Below are positions 22,736-31,154 of a stretch of DNA of 44,352 nucleotides, one piece after another. A program made the translations under genes and the position numbers. The stretch is from JAIVGZ01 sp964552205 (GTDB lineage: Bacteria; Pseudomonadota; Gammaproteobacteria; Natronospirales; JAIVGZ01): NCBI GenBank assembly GCA_964552205.1, contig CAZKFT010000014.1:1-44352 (forward strand). The letters are read 5' to 3'. A model generated the notes under the pieces. That model searched no databases. It was not told where the DNA came from and worked only from the letters and a program-made list of their open reading frames with translations. The stretch's first letter is position 1, and every line of letters starts with the position of its first letter.

Positions 22736-24028
22736 TTGTTTGAACGACCCACCGGCGGGGAGCAGTGCATCCTGGTTTCTCTAGACGACCGCAAGGGCGA
22801 CCATGCGGCCGAACGTCTTGAGTTCGAGGAGTTGGCACGCTCCGCAGGCGCCGACATCATCGAAGTGTTCGACGGCCCGCTGTCGCGCATCCATGCACGC
22901 CTGTTCATCGGAACAGGCAAGGCGGAGATGTTGCGCGAACGCGTTTTGGCAACCGGCGCAGAGTTGGTCATATTCAACCATCCTCTTAGCCCGAGTCAGG
23001 AACGCAACCTCGAGAAGTTGCTGCAGACCAGGGTATTGGACCGCACCGGCCTCATCCTGGATATCTTTGCCAGAAGGGCGCAGACGTTTGAAGGCAAGTT
23101 GCAGGTTGAGCTTGCGCAATTGACGCATCTGTCCACGCGACTGGTTCGAGGATGGACCCACTTGGAGCGCCAGCGCGGTGGTATCGGCCTACGCGGCCCG
23201 GGTGAGACGCAGTTGGAAACTGACCGGCGCCTGCTCGGTGACCGCATCCGTATGTTGAAAAAACGCTTGGACAAGGTCGTGCGACAGCGCGAAACCGGCA
23301 GGCAGACGCGGCGTCGAAACGAAGTGCCGACAGTGGCGCTGGTCGGGTACACCAATGCCGGCAAATCAACCTTGTTCAACACTCTGACAGGGTCGGGCGT
23401 GTATGCGGCGGACCAGTTGTTCGCCACACTGGATCCCACAGTACGCCGCCTCGATCTCGGGCCGGCAGAGCAGGTGGTGATTGCGGATACCGTCGGGTTT
23501 GTGAGGGACCTGCCGCATGATCTGGTGGCGGCCTTCCGATCCACCTTGCAGGAAACCCGAGATGCGCAGTTATTGTTGAAGGTGGTGGATTGCGCCGATC
23601 CGCAACGTAGCGAACATAGTGCGCAGGTGGACGCGGTGTTGGCCGAGGCTGGTGCCGCTGAGGTCCCGATGCTGGAGGTCTGGAACAAGCTGGACCTGCT
23701 GGACGAAACCCCACGCATAGACCGCGACGAGATGGGCGTGCCGGTTCGGGTGTGGATTTCGGCCCGCGACGGCATCGGCCTGGACCTGCTCAAACAGGCC
23801 ATACACGAGCGGCTCGGTGACGACCGCGTGGCTGGCTGGTGCCGGATTCCGGCCGCGTCAGGTCGATTGCGGGCCCGTTTGTTCGAGCTGGGCGCCGTTC
23901 TCGAGGAGCGTCCGGATGACGATGGGGGGTGGTTGGTAGAAGTCGAACTGCCCCGCCGGGAATTCGAGCGCCTGCAAAGGTATAATCAAGAACTTTCCGT
24001 AGATGGAGTCAAACATGGCCTGGAATGA
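22736..24028 (+). CDS. hflX: ribosome-associated GTPase HflX
   Basis: The 430-residue GTPase rescues or splits stalled and heat-damaged ribosomes. The N-terminal HflX domain (about 1-190) includes FDGPLSRIHARLFIGTGKAEML, LQVELAQLTHLSTRLVRGW and the glycine-rich RQRGGIGLRGPGETQLETD. The G domain shows GYTNAGKSTLFNTL (G1), DTVGFVRDLPH (G3) and NKLD (G4). The start is TTG (FERPTGGEQ matches the family N-terminus), 23 bp after hfq without a good Shine-Dalgarno. The end overlaps the start region of hflK. Confidence 0.94.
   Translation: MFERPTGGEQCILVSLDDRKGDHAAERLEFEELARSAGADIIEVFDGPLSRIHARLFIGTGKAEMLRERVLATGAELVIFNHPLSPSQERNLEKLLQTRVLDRTGLILDIFARRAQTFEGKLQVELAQLTHLSTRLVRGWTHLERQRGGIGLRGPGETQLETDRRLLGDRIRMLKKRLDKVVRQRETGRQTRRRNEVPTVALVGYTNAGKSTLFNTLTGSGVYAADQLFATLDPTVRRLDLGPAEQVVIADTVGFVRDLPHDLVAAFRSTLQETRDAQLLLKVVDCADPQRSEHSAQVDAVLAEAGAAEVPMLEVWNKLDLLDETPRIDRDEMGVPVRVWISARDGIGLDLLKQAIHERLGDDRVAGWCRIPAASGRLRARLFELGAVLEERPDDDGGWLVEVELPRREFERLQRYNQELSVDGVKHGLE
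23982..23987 (+). promoter_or_regulatory. possible internal -10 for hflK-hflC
   Basis: A perfect TATAAT inside the hflX 3' end lies 27 nt before the hflK ATG, so the Shine-Dalgarno GGAG would be inside the resulting leader. A matching -35 was not found at 16-18 bp, so this is a weak prediction. Confidence 0.35.
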
Positions 24029-25157
24029 GCCCGGCAAGGGACGTGATCCCTGGGGTGGAAATGGTGGTGGTCGCGGTGAGGGCCCCAACCCCCCTGACCT
24101 GGACGAGATGGTCCGGAACATGCAACGCAAACTCGGCGGTATGTTTGGCGGCGGTGGTGGTGGACGTCGTAGCGGCGAGAGTGGTGGCATCTTCGGTGTC
24201 ATCGGCTTGATTGTGATTGCATTCCTGGCTTTCGAGATGATTCACATCATCCAGCCTGCAGAGCGCGGTATCGTGCTGCGTTTTGGTGCCCATGTCGCCA
24301 CGCTGACGCCGGGGCCTGCCATCCGGTTGCCGCGGCCGTTCGAGCGCGTCATCAAGGTGGATATCGATGAGGTTTCGCAGTTCTCGCACAAGGCCTTGAT
24401 GTTGACGCAGGACGAGAACATTGTCGACGTGGAACTGGCCGTGCAGTACCGCCGTGGTGATGCGGCCCTGTACCTCTTCAATGTAGTGGGGCCGGAGGCG
24501 ACGCTTGGTCAGGCCGCCGAGAGCGCTGTGCGCGAAATCGCGGGCAAGACCACCATGGACTTCATCTTGGGTGCCGGCCGTGCAGAAGTCGCCCAAGCCA
24601 CCCAAGTCCTGCTGCAGCAGGTTCTGGACCAATACAACTCCGGCATCGTCGTGCTGTCAGTGAACTTGGTAGACGCCCAGCCTCCGGAGCCGGTGCAAGC
24701 AGCATTTGCTGATGCCATCAAGGCACGAGAGGACCAGGAGCGCATCATCAACGAGGCGCAGGCCTACGCGAATGATGTGCTGCCACGCGCACGTGGTGCG
24801 GCAGCCCGCCTGATGGAAGAGGCCAATGCGTACCGCGAAAGTGCCATCGCGAGAGCAGAAGGTGAGGCCGACCGCTTTCGCCAGATTCTCACTGAATACG
24901 AGCGTGCCCCTATTGTGACCCGCGAGCGCCTGTACATTGAGGCTGTAGAGGGGGTCCTTGCCGGTAGCACCAAGGTCATTGTTGACCTCGACGGGAGTGG
25001 CAACCTCATGTACCTGCCGCTGGACCAGTTGATTCAGGGCGCTGCAAGCGCGGTCGCCTCGCCCGAGTTCAACCCAGCGTCGGGTGCACGACAGCCCGCA
25101 CAACCTACAACGGATCCCCGTAGCCGAGAAGCGGCCCGTGCACGGAGGGCGCCATAA
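24015..25157 (+). CDS. hflK: HflK, regulatory subunit of the FtsH protease complex
   Basis: HflK and HflC form a periplasm-facing membrane cage around FtsH. The chosen start gives MAWNEPG, the usual HflK beginning; GGAG at 24005-24008 is a suitably placed Shine-Dalgarno, and an ATG four codons earlier is less likely. After a glycine-rich cytosolic N-terminus (about 1-55) come one membrane helix (IFGVIGLIVIAFLAFEMIHII) and a stomatin/SPFH domain (about 80-330) with a long helical coiled-coil segment. The tail is proline/glutamine-rich. It overlaps hflX by 14 nt and hflC by one base (TAATG). A TATAAT lies just upstream (23982-23987) within hflX. Confidence 0.95.
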   Translation: MAWNEPGKGRDPWGGNGGGRGEGPNPPDLDEMVRNMQRKLGGMFGGGGGGRRSGESGGIFGVIGLIVIAFLAFEMIHIIQPAERGIVLRFGAHVATLTPGPAIRLPRPFERVIKVDIDEVSQFSHKALMLTQDENIVDVELAVQYRRGDAALYLFNVVGPEATLGQAAESAVREIAGKTTMDFILGAGRAEVAQATQVLLQQVLDQYNSGIVVLSVNLVDAQPPEPVQAAFADAIKAREDQERIINEAQAYANDVLPRARGAAARLMEEANAYRESAIARAEGEADRFRQILTEYERAPIVTRERLYIEAVEGVLAGSTKVIVDLDGSGNLMYLPLDQLIQGAASAVASPEFNPASGARQPAQPTTDPRSREAARARRAP

Positions 25158-26029
25158 TGAAAAACTTCGGATCAGGCGCAGTGGTGTTGCTGGTGTTGGC
25201 GGTCATCCTGCTGTTGAACGCCGTGTTTACGGTGGATGAGCGCGAGTTTGCCATCAAGTTCCGCCTCGGTGAGATCATCCGCACCGATTACGCGCCGGGA
25301 CTTCATTTCAAGACCCCGTTCGTCAACAACGTGCGCAAGTTCGATAGACGAATCCTCACTCTGGATGCGAGACCGGAAAGGTTCCTCACTGTCGAAAAGA
25401 AGAACGTCATCGTCGACTTCTTCGTCAAGTGGCGCATTTCCGACCCGGAACGTTTCTACACTTCCACCAGGGGTGACATCGCGAACGCGAACGCACTGCT
25501 CCTTCGAATCATTCAGGACGGTATGCGTAGCGAGTTCGGCAAGCGCACCATCCAGGAGGCGGTTTCTGGGGAGCGCGCGCTCATCATGGAGATTCTCACC
25601 CGCGAGACCAACGCGCGTGCACAAGAGCTGGGCTTGGTAGTGGTGGATGTCCGTGTGAAGCGTATCGACCTGCCCCAAGAGGTGTCCGAATCGGTGTACC
25701 AGCGTATGGAAGCCGAGCGTGCTCGTGTGGCACGGCAGTTACGGGCCGAGGGTTCGGAGGCGGCTGAGCGTATCCGCGCGGATGCCGAACGGCAACGTAC
25801 GGTGCTCCTGGCGGAAGCCTTCCGAGAAGCGGAGACATTGCGTGGTCAGGGTGATGCGCAAGCCGCTGCGACCTATGCTGCGGCTTACGGCCGTAACGCG
25901 GAGTTCTACGCCTTCTACCGTAGCCTTCAGGCCTACCGCAATGCCATCGGGCATGGCACCGACCTGTTGCTTCTGTCCCCGGATGGCGAGTTCTTCCGTT
26001 ACCTGAAGGACCCGCAACCGCGGCGATGA
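25157..26029 (+). CDS. hflC: HflC, regulatory subunit of the FtsH protease complex
   Basis: The 290-residue partner of HflK has a single N-terminal membrane helix (AVVLLVLAVILLLNAVFTV), then an SPFH domain with the typical VDEREFAIKFRLGEI, GLHFKTPFVNNVRKFDRRIL, DFFVKWRISDPERFY and the helical ERARVARQLRAEGSEAAERIRADAERQ-type segment that packs in the cage. Length is slightly less than E. coli HflC. ATG overlaps the hflK stop by one base, so expression of the two is coupled. Confidence 0.95.
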   Translation: MKNFGSGAVVLLVLAVILLLNAVFTVDEREFAIKFRLGEIIRTDYAPGLHFKTPFVNNVRKFDRRILTLDARPERFLTVEKKNVIVDFFVKWRISDPERFYTSTRGDIANANALLLRIIQDGMRSEFGKRTIQEAVSGERALIMEILTRETNARAQELGLVVVDVRVKRIDLPQEVSESVYQRMEAERARVARQLRAEGSEAAERIRADAERQRTVLLAEAFREAETLRGQGDAQAAATYAAAYGRNAEFYAFYRSLQAYRNAIGHGTDLLLLSPDGEFFRYLKDPQPRR

Positions 26030-26032
26030 TGG

Positions 26033-26227
26033 ATGTCCATTAGCTGGAACGACCTGCTTGCGGCGTTGGCATTGCTGTTGGTGCTTGAGGGCCTGATGCC
26101 ATTTCTGGCCCCCGATGCGTTGCGCCGGACGTTGGTGCAGCTCATCGAGCTTGATGACAAGACTTTGCGCACCATCGGCCTGGTTTCCATGCTGGCGGGG
26201 CTTTTGCTGTTGGCCGTGGTCCGTTAG
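26033..26227 (+). CDS. DUF2065 small membrane protein (YjeT-like)
   Basis: The 64-residue protein has two hydrophobic helices (about 7-25 and 46-62) separated by a polar loop with the family run FLAPDALRRTL. It corresponds to YjeT of E. coli, which lies in the same place between hflC and purA. No function is known. It starts 3 bp after hflC and ends 12 bp before purA, so it is an operon member. Confidence 0.85.
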   Translation: MSISWNDLLAALALLLVLEGLMPFLAPDALRRTLVQLIELDDKTLRTIGLVSMLAGLLLLAVVR

Positions 26228-26239
26228 AGGCGGGGAGTG

Positions 26240-27535
26240 ATGGGCAAGAAAATCATCGTCATTGGCACCCAGTGGGGTGACGAGGGCAAGGGCAAGGTTG
26301 TCGACCTGTTGACTGACAAGGTCAAGGCAGTTGTCCGCTTCCAGGGCGGCCACAATGCCGGGCATACATTGGTCATTGATGGTCAGAAAACCATCCTCCG
26401 CCTGATTCCCTCCGGCATCCTGCGCGAAGGTGTGTCCTGCCTCATCGGCAACGGTGTAGTGCTGTCGCCTCCTGCGTTCATCGAGGAAATCCAGATGCTC
26501 GAGGAGCGGGGCATTCCTGCGCGTGAGCGTCTGCGTATCAGCCCGGCCTGTCCACTCATCCTCCCGTCGCATGTTGCATTGGACAAGGCGCGCGAACATG
26601 CCAAAGGTGCTTTCGCCATTGGCACGACCGGGCGCGGTATCGGTCCGGCATATGAGGACAAGATCGGGCGCCGCGCCATCCGCTTGGGCGACCTGTTCCA
26701 GCGCAAACGCTTCGCTTCCAAGCTCGGCGAGTTGCTGGACTACCATAATTTCCTGCTCACCCAGTACTACAAAGTCGAGCCGGTGGATTTCCAGCAGACG
26801 CTGGACGAGTACCTTGCGTTGGCAGACCAGATCGAGCCGATGATCATTGACGTGACCGCCGAGCTCAAACGCCTTCACGATGCCGGCGAACATATCCTGT
26901 TCGAAGGTGCGCAGGGTGCCTTACTGGATGTCGATCATGGTACCTACCCATTCGTGACCTCGTCGAACACCACGGCCGGCGGTGCCTCCACCGGCACAGG
27001 ATTGGGGCCGCGTTATTTCGACTATGTGCTGGGTATCGTCAAGGCCTACACCACCCGAGTAGGCGGTGGTCCGTTCCCGACTGAGCTATTCGATGAGATG
27101 GGTGAACACCTTGCGCGTAGAGGACACGAGTTTGGTTCCGTGACCGGACGGCCGCGTCGTTGTGGTTGGTTCGATGTCCCGTCGCTCCGGCGCTCGGTGG
27201 TCAACAACACGGTGTCTGGCCTGTGCGTGACCAAGCTCGATGTGCTGGACGGACTCGACTCGATCAGCATTTGCGTGGGTTATCGCGACGCAGAGGGTAA
27301 CCGGCTTGATATGGCTCCACTGGGGGCTGAGAGCATGTCGGAAATGGAGCCCATATACGAGGAAATGCCCGGTTGGCAGGAGTCCACGCTGGGTGTCACG
27401 GATTACGCGGCACTCCCAGCCGCCGCGCGTTCCTACCTCGAACGCCTGCAGGAACTGGTCGAGGTCCCGATAGATATCATTTCAACCGGGGCTGACCGCA
27501 TACATACGATTATCTTAAGGCACCCATTCGACTGA
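26240..27535 (+). CDS. purA: adenylosuccinate synthetase
   Basis: The enzyme condenses IMP and aspartate with GTP hydrolysis in AMP synthesis. The N-terminal GTP-binding signature is GTQWGDEGKGKVVDLLTD, followed by QGGHNAGHT (containing the catalytic His), GTTGRGIGPAYEDK, EGAQGALLDVDHGTYPFVTSSN (IMP site) and the C-terminal TGADR. Length is 431 residues from the ATG at 26240; a GTG one codon earlier also fits. AGAGG at 26226-26230 can serve as Shine-Dalgarno for the ATG. It ends 11 bp before the convergent tRNA-Leu, with no terminator evident. Confidence 0.96.
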   Translation: MGKKIIVIGTQWGDEGKGKVVDLLTDKVKAVVRFQGGHNAGHTLVIDGQKTILRLIPSGILREGVSCLIGNGVVLSPPAFIEEIQMLEERGIPARERLRISPACPLILPSHVALDKAREHAKGAFAIGTTGRGIGPAYEDKIGRRAIRLGDLFQRKRFASKLGELLDYHNFLLTQYYKVEPVDFQQTLDEYLALADQIEPMIIDVTAELKRLHDAGEHILFEGAQGALLDVDHGTYPFVTSSNTTAGGASTGTGLGPRYFDYVLGIVKAYTTRVGGGPFPTELFDEMGEHLARRGHEFGSVTGRPRRCGWFDVPSLRRSVVNNTVSGLCVTKLDVLDGLDSISICVGYRDAEGNRLDMAPLGAESMSEMEPIYEEMPGWQESTLGVTDYAALPAAARSYLERLQELVEVPIDIISTGADRIHTIILRHPFD

Positions 27536-27546
27536 TGGATGTAAGA

Positions 27547-27633
<87 letters not shown>

Positions 27634-27649
27634 AGGTGAGGAGGCGCGA

Positions 27650-27679
27650 ACTTTACCGAGGCCATGCAGGCCTTGTCAA
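27650..27679 (-). promoter_or_regulatory. promoter of tRNA-Leu
   Basis: On the minus strand a perfect -35 TTGACA (27674-27679) and TAAAGT (27650-27655) are 18 bp apart, and transcription would begin about 8-10 nt before the tRNA 5' end. The -35 lies between the two candidate start codons of the divergent rnr gene, which favours the downstream rnr start. Confidence 0.7.
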
Positions 27680-27693
27680 TCCGGACTTATTCC

Positions 27694-29907
27694 ATGAAGA
27701 AAACAAGCAAGAAATCCACGCATCGCGACCCACATGAGGCGCGCGAGCGCAGGCGCTATGAAAACCCCATTGCCAGCCGTGAGTTCATCCTCGAGCATCT
27801 GGCGCAAGCCGGTCGTCCGCTACGTTTTGATGAACTCGCAGCGCAGCTCAAGCTGACCGATGGTGAGGCCCGGATGGCATTGTCCGCGAGGGTTGATGCC
27901 ATGGTCAGGGATGGTCAGATCGTGCGCGACAGGAAGGGTGCGCTCGGCCCGGTTGCAGCAATGGACCTTGTTGCAGGTCGCGTCATCGGCCACCGCGACG
28001 GGTTCGGGTTCCTGGTTCCGGATGATGGATCGGACGATGTATTTCTCGGTCCGCGCCAGATGAAAGCGCTGTTGCACGGTGATCGGGTTGTGGTGCGAGT
28101 TCGAGGTGTGGACCATCGTGGCCGTCGCGAAGGATCGCTCGTGGACATCCTCGAACGGAATACCCAGCAAATCGTTGGCCGTTATTTCTTCGAGAGCGGC
28201 GTGGGGTTTGTGACGCCGGATCACGCCCGTATTCCACATGATGTCGTTATCCCCGCGGACGCCAGCGGTGGCGCGAAATCCGGCCAGATGGTGGTGGCGG
28301 AACTCGTGGACCAACCCAGCAAGAACACGGCACCGGTCGGGCGCATCGTCGAAGTGGTCGGGGACCATATGGCGCCCGGCATGGAAATTGATGTCGCCAT
28401 CCGCGCCCATGGCATCCCGCACGAGTGGCCAAAGGAAGCGCTGGCAGAAGCAGAAACCTTTGGCAACCAAGTGCCCGCCGAAGCCATCAAAGGCCGCACG
28501 GATCTGCGCAACACCCCCTTGGTCACCATAGACGGCGCCGACGCGCGCGATTTTGACGATGCTGTCCACGCGGAGCCAGCGGGTGATGGATGGAAGGTGT
28601 TGGTCGCGATTGCCGATGTGTCCTGGTATGTGCGTCGTGGCAGCGCCCTAGATACCGAAGCGCACAAGCGCGGCACCTCGGTGTACTTCCCCCAGCAGGT
28701 CATACCCATGCTGCCCGAGGCCTTGTCCAACGGATTGTGTTCCTTGAACCCTGCTGTCGACCGCCTGTGCATGGTCTGCGAGATGCGCGTGGACAAGCAG
28801 GGAAAGATCGGACGCGCACGGTTCTTTGAGGGTGTGATGCGCTCAGCCGCACGGTTCACCTACGAGCAAGTGGATGCGATCCTGTTCAAACGTGATGCGG
28901 CCATGCGACGCCAGCACGATGCGTTGTTGTCTCCGCTGGAAGCACTAGGCGATGTCTATCGTGCACTCAAGAAAGCACGGGACAGGCGCGGCGCCATGGA
29001 TTTCGATTCCACCGAAACCAAGATCATCTTCGGCGACGACCGCAAGATTGACCGCATCGAGCCGGTCGTGCGTACGGATGCCCATCGTCTCATCGAAGAG
29101 TGCATGATCGCGGCCAATGTCGAAGCCGCACGATTTTTGCAGAAGCACAAACTCCCTGGACTGTATCGGGTCCACGACAAGCCCCAGGCCGAGCGTCTGG
29201 ACAAGCTTCGCCAGTTCCTGACCAGCATCGGACTCAAGCTGTCTGGTGGTGGCTCTCCGAATACAACGGACTACGCAAAGTTGCTTGAGCGTGCGCACGC
29301 CCGCCCGGATGCGCAACTGATTCAGACATTGGTACTTCGGTCCATGCCTCAAGCCGTTTATAGCCCGAAGAACATCGGGCATTTCGGCCTCGCCCACGCC
29401 AACTACGCACACTTCACCTCACCCATTCGTCGGTACCCGGATCTCCTGCTGCATCGCGCACTTCGCCACCAGATCAATGGGCATCCGGCGGAGGAGTTCC
29501 CCTACGGAAATATCGAGATGGAGAGAATGGGGGAACATTGCTCGATGACCGAGCGCCGCGCCGATGATGCGACTCGGGATGCCATTGCCTGGCTCAAATG
29601 CGAGTTCGCACGCGACCATGTCGGTGATGAGTTCGAAGGTACCATCACGGCGGTCACGGCGTTCGGCATGTTCGTAGAGTTGGACCGCATCCATTCGGAC
29701 GGGCTGGTCCATGTCAGTTCACTGGGTGATGACTTCTATCATTTTGACCCGGTGGGCCACAGACTCGAGGGCAAACGTACACGGCGCACCTTCCAACTCG
29801 GGGACCGCCTCAAGGTCCGGATCAGCCAGGTGAACCTGGATGAACGCAAGATTGACCTTGAGATGATTACCGAAAAGAAGGACAAGACGGGGAGGAAACG
29901 CCGGTGA
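27694..29907 (+). CDS. rnr: ribonuclease R
   Basis: This 3'-5' exoribonuclease degrades structured RNA and takes part in RNA quality control. Domains: an N-terminal winged-helix segment (about 15-75), cold-shock-like RNA-binding domains (about 80-230), the RNB catalytic domain (about 250-590) with DGADARDFDDAVHAE near 280-294 supplying Mg-binding aspartates, an S1 domain (about 640-725), and a basic tail (KKDKTGRKRR). The ATG at 27694 (MKKTSKKS) gives 737 residues and is preferred because the in-frame ATG at 27664 lies inside the tRNA-Leu promoter. The stop overlaps the rlmB GTG (GTGA), the same gene pair as in E. coli. Confidence 0.94.
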   Translation: MKKTSKKSTHRDPHEARERRRYENPIASREFILEHLAQAGRPLRFDELAAQLKLTDGEARMALSARVDAMVRDGQIVRDRKGALGPVAAMDLVAGRVIGHRDGFGFLVPDDGSDDVFLGPRQMKALLHGDRVVVRVRGVDHRGRREGSLVDILERNTQQIVGRYFFESGVGFVTPDHARIPHDVVIPADASGGAKSGQMVVAELVDQPSKNTAPVGRIVEVVGDHMAPGMEIDVAIRAHGIPHEWPKEALAEAETFGNQVPAEAIKGRTDLRNTPLVTIDGADARDFDDAVHAEPAGDGWKVLVAIADVSWYVRRGSALDTEAHKRGTSVYFPQQVIPMLPEALSNGLCSLNPAVDRLCMVCEMRVDKQGKIGRARFFEGVMRSAARFTYEQVDAILFKRDAAMRRQHDALLSPLEALGDVYRALKKARDRRGAMDFDSTETKIIFGDDRKIDRIEPVVRTDAHRLIEECMIAANVEAARFLQKHKLPGLYRVHDKPQAERLDKLRQFLTSIGLKLSGGGSPNTTDYAKLLERAHARPDAQLIQTLVLRSMPQAVYSPKNIGHFGLAHANYAHFTSPIRRYPDLLLHRALRHQINGHPAEEFPYGNIEMERMGEHCSMTERRADDATRDAIAWLKCEFARDHVGDEFEGTITAVTAFGMFVELDRIHSDGLVHVSSLGDDFYHFDPVGHRLEGKRTRRTFQLGDRLKVRISQVNLDERKIDLEMITEKKDKTGRKRR

Positions 29908-30644
29908 GTGACGGGATGCTGGTCTATGGCCTTCACGCCGCGGAAGCGACCGTGGCACGCCGCGCTACCCATGTCATGGGTGTGTGGGTGCAATCCGGGC
30001 GTGGTGATGAGCGCCTTGAGCATTTTTTATCTGCGTGCCAGTCGGCGGGTTTGGCTGTCACGCGCTCCAACCGCGAGGCATTGGACAAATTGACCGGCGG
30101 GGCGCGCCATCAGGGTGTGGTTCTGAGAGTACGACCTGCAGAGCCGCTGAATGAAGCCGACCTGAAGGACCTTGTGCAGGCGAGCGGCCGCGACCTCTTG
30201 TTGCTGATCCTGGATGGGGTGACGGATCCCCACAACCTTGGGGCGTGTTTGCGTAGCGCAGATGCCGCGGGTGTACATGCTGTCATCGCGCCCCGGGACC
30301 GAGCCGCAACCCTCAACCCGGTCGTGCGCAAGGTTGCCTCGGGCGCTGCGGAAACCGTGCCCTTTGTTCAGGTGACCAATCTGGCCAGGACGCTGCGCTG
30401 GTTGCAGGAGCAGGGTGTGTGGATTGTCGGCGCGGCAGGCGAGGGTGCCACGGACCTTTGGCAGGCTGACCTGAAGGGTCCCACCGCCGTTGTCATGGGA
30501 TCTGAGGGCGAGGGGATGCGCCGTCTGACCCGCGAACATTGCGACTTGCTGGTGAAAATCCCCATGGCGGGCACCGTCGAGAGCCTCAACGTCTCCGTGG
30601 CCACAGGGGTGGTCCTGTTCGAGGCGCGTCGCCAGCGGAATTAG
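29904..30644 (+). CDS. rlmB: 23S rRNA (guanosine-2'-O)-methyltransferase RlmB
   Basis: The 246-residue SpoU-family enzyme methylates Gm2251 in the peptidyl-transferase region of 23S rRNA. The N-terminal substrate-binding domain (about 1-80) precedes a knotted SAM-binding domain with LDGVTDPHNLGACLRSADAAG (motif 1, with the catalytic Arg), VMGSEGEGMRRL (motif 2) and VKIPMAGTVESLNVSVATGVVL (motif 3). All three motifs are intact. GTG start overlaps the rnr stop. It ends just before the rpsF promoter. Confidence 0.95.
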   Translation: MSDGMLVYGLHAAEATVARRATHVMGVWVQSGRGDERLEHFLSACQSAGLAVTRSNREALDKLTGGARHQGVVLRVRPAEPLNEADLKDLVQASGRDLLLLILDGVTDPHNLGACLRSADAAGVHAVIAPRDRAATLNPVVRKVASGAAETVPFVQVTNLARTLRWLQEQGVWIVGAAGEGATDLWQADLKGPTAVVMGSEGEGMRRLTREHCDLLVKIPMAGTVESLNVSVATGVVLFEARRQRN

Positions 30645-30673
30645 TTGCAAAGACAAACAGTTGCCGCTAACAT
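30645..30673 (+). promoter_or_regulatory. promoter of the rpsF ribosomal protein operon
   Basis: TTGCAA (30645-30650) and TAACAT (30668-30673) are 17 bp apart, directly after the rlmB stop. Start would be near 30680, so the leader of about 53 nt would begin just upstream of the GCCTC hairpin. Confidence 0.55.
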
Positions 30674-30685
30674 TCGCGGTCCCTT

Positions 30686-30709
30686 GCCTCACCACACAGG
30701 GTGGGAGGC
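30686..30709 (+). promoter_or_regulatory. leader hairpin before rpsF, candidate S6:S18 autoregulatory site
   Basis: GCCTC (30686-30690), a single bulged A, CCAC (30692-30695), loop ACAGG, GTGG (30701-30704) and GAGGC (30705-30709) form a 9-bp stem with one bulge. A hairpin in the rpsF leader that the S6:S18 protein pair binds for feedback control is established for several bacteria. This one lies in the expected place, 23 nt before the rpsF start, but I cannot confirm the conserved binding bases by eye. Confidence 0.5.
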
Positions 30710-30732
30710 GTTTGTACCCACAAGGAGTCACA

Positions 30733-31137
30733 ATGCGTCACTATGAGATCGTATTTCTGGTCCATCCGGATCAGAGCGACCAGGTGCCAGCGATGATCGA
30801 GCGTTATCGTTCGATGATTGAAGGTTCCGGCGGTCATATCCATCGCCTCGAAGACTGGGGCCGTCGTCAGCTCGCGTACCCCATCCAGAAAGTCCACAAG
30901 GCCCACTATGTGCTCATGAACATCGAGTGCAGCCAGGAAGTCTTGAATGAAATCCAGGGTGCCTTCCGCTTCAACGATGCCGTGCTGCGCAACTTGGTGA
31001 TCGCGCGCGAGAGCGCGGACACCGAGCCTTCCGCGCTCGCCAAGTCCGGCGACGATCGTGACGAGCGTCCGCGCTCCGATCGATTCGACGATGACGACAG
31101 CGACAGCGATGACGACGACGAGGAGGACGCAGCCTAA
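30733..31137 (+). CDS. rpsF: 30S ribosomal protein S6
   Basis: The 134-residue protein binds S18 on the 30S platform. The start is ATG 30733 (MRHYEIVFLVHPDQ, the family N-terminus) with AAGGAG at 30722-30727; the longer open frame upstream is leader. The core contains ERYRSMIEGSGGHIHRLEDWGRRQLAYPI. The C-terminal extension beyond residue 100 is acidic, ending in a run dominated by Asp and Glu (about 116-134). In E. coli such S6 tails receive extra glutamates from RimK, though here most acidic residues are already encoded. The stop codon lies in the loop of an 8-bp hairpin. Confidence 0.97.
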   Translation: MRHYEIVFLVHPDQSDQVPAMIERYRSMIEGSGGHIHRLEDWGRRQLAYPIQKVHKAHYVLMNIECSQEVLNEIQGAFRFNDAVLRNLVIARESADTEPSALAKSGDDRDERPRSDRFDDDDSDSDDDDEEDAA

Positions 31138-31145
31138 GGCTGCGT
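31127..31145 (+). promoter_or_regulatory. perfect hairpin enclosing the rpsF stop codon
   Basis: ACGCAGCC (31127-31134) and GGCTGCGT (31138-31145) are exact inverted repeats, and the three-base loop is the rpsF stop codon TAA. There is no T-run afterwards, so it is not an intrinsic terminator. It may affect rpsF/rpsR translation ratio or mRNA processing. Confidence 0.7.
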
Positions 31146-31154
31146 GAGAACGCA

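Noticed and set aside
22996..23802. 268-codon open frame antisense to hflX
   Set aside because: Arg/Ser-rich low-complexity translation opposite a conserved GTPase; a shadow frame.
25739..26893. 384-codon open frame on the minus strand across hflC, the DUF2065 gene and purA
   Set aside because: It covers three well-identified genes on the other strand, and its composition (rich in Gln, His and Asp) is typical of a shadow frame in GC-rich DNA. No domain is recognisable.
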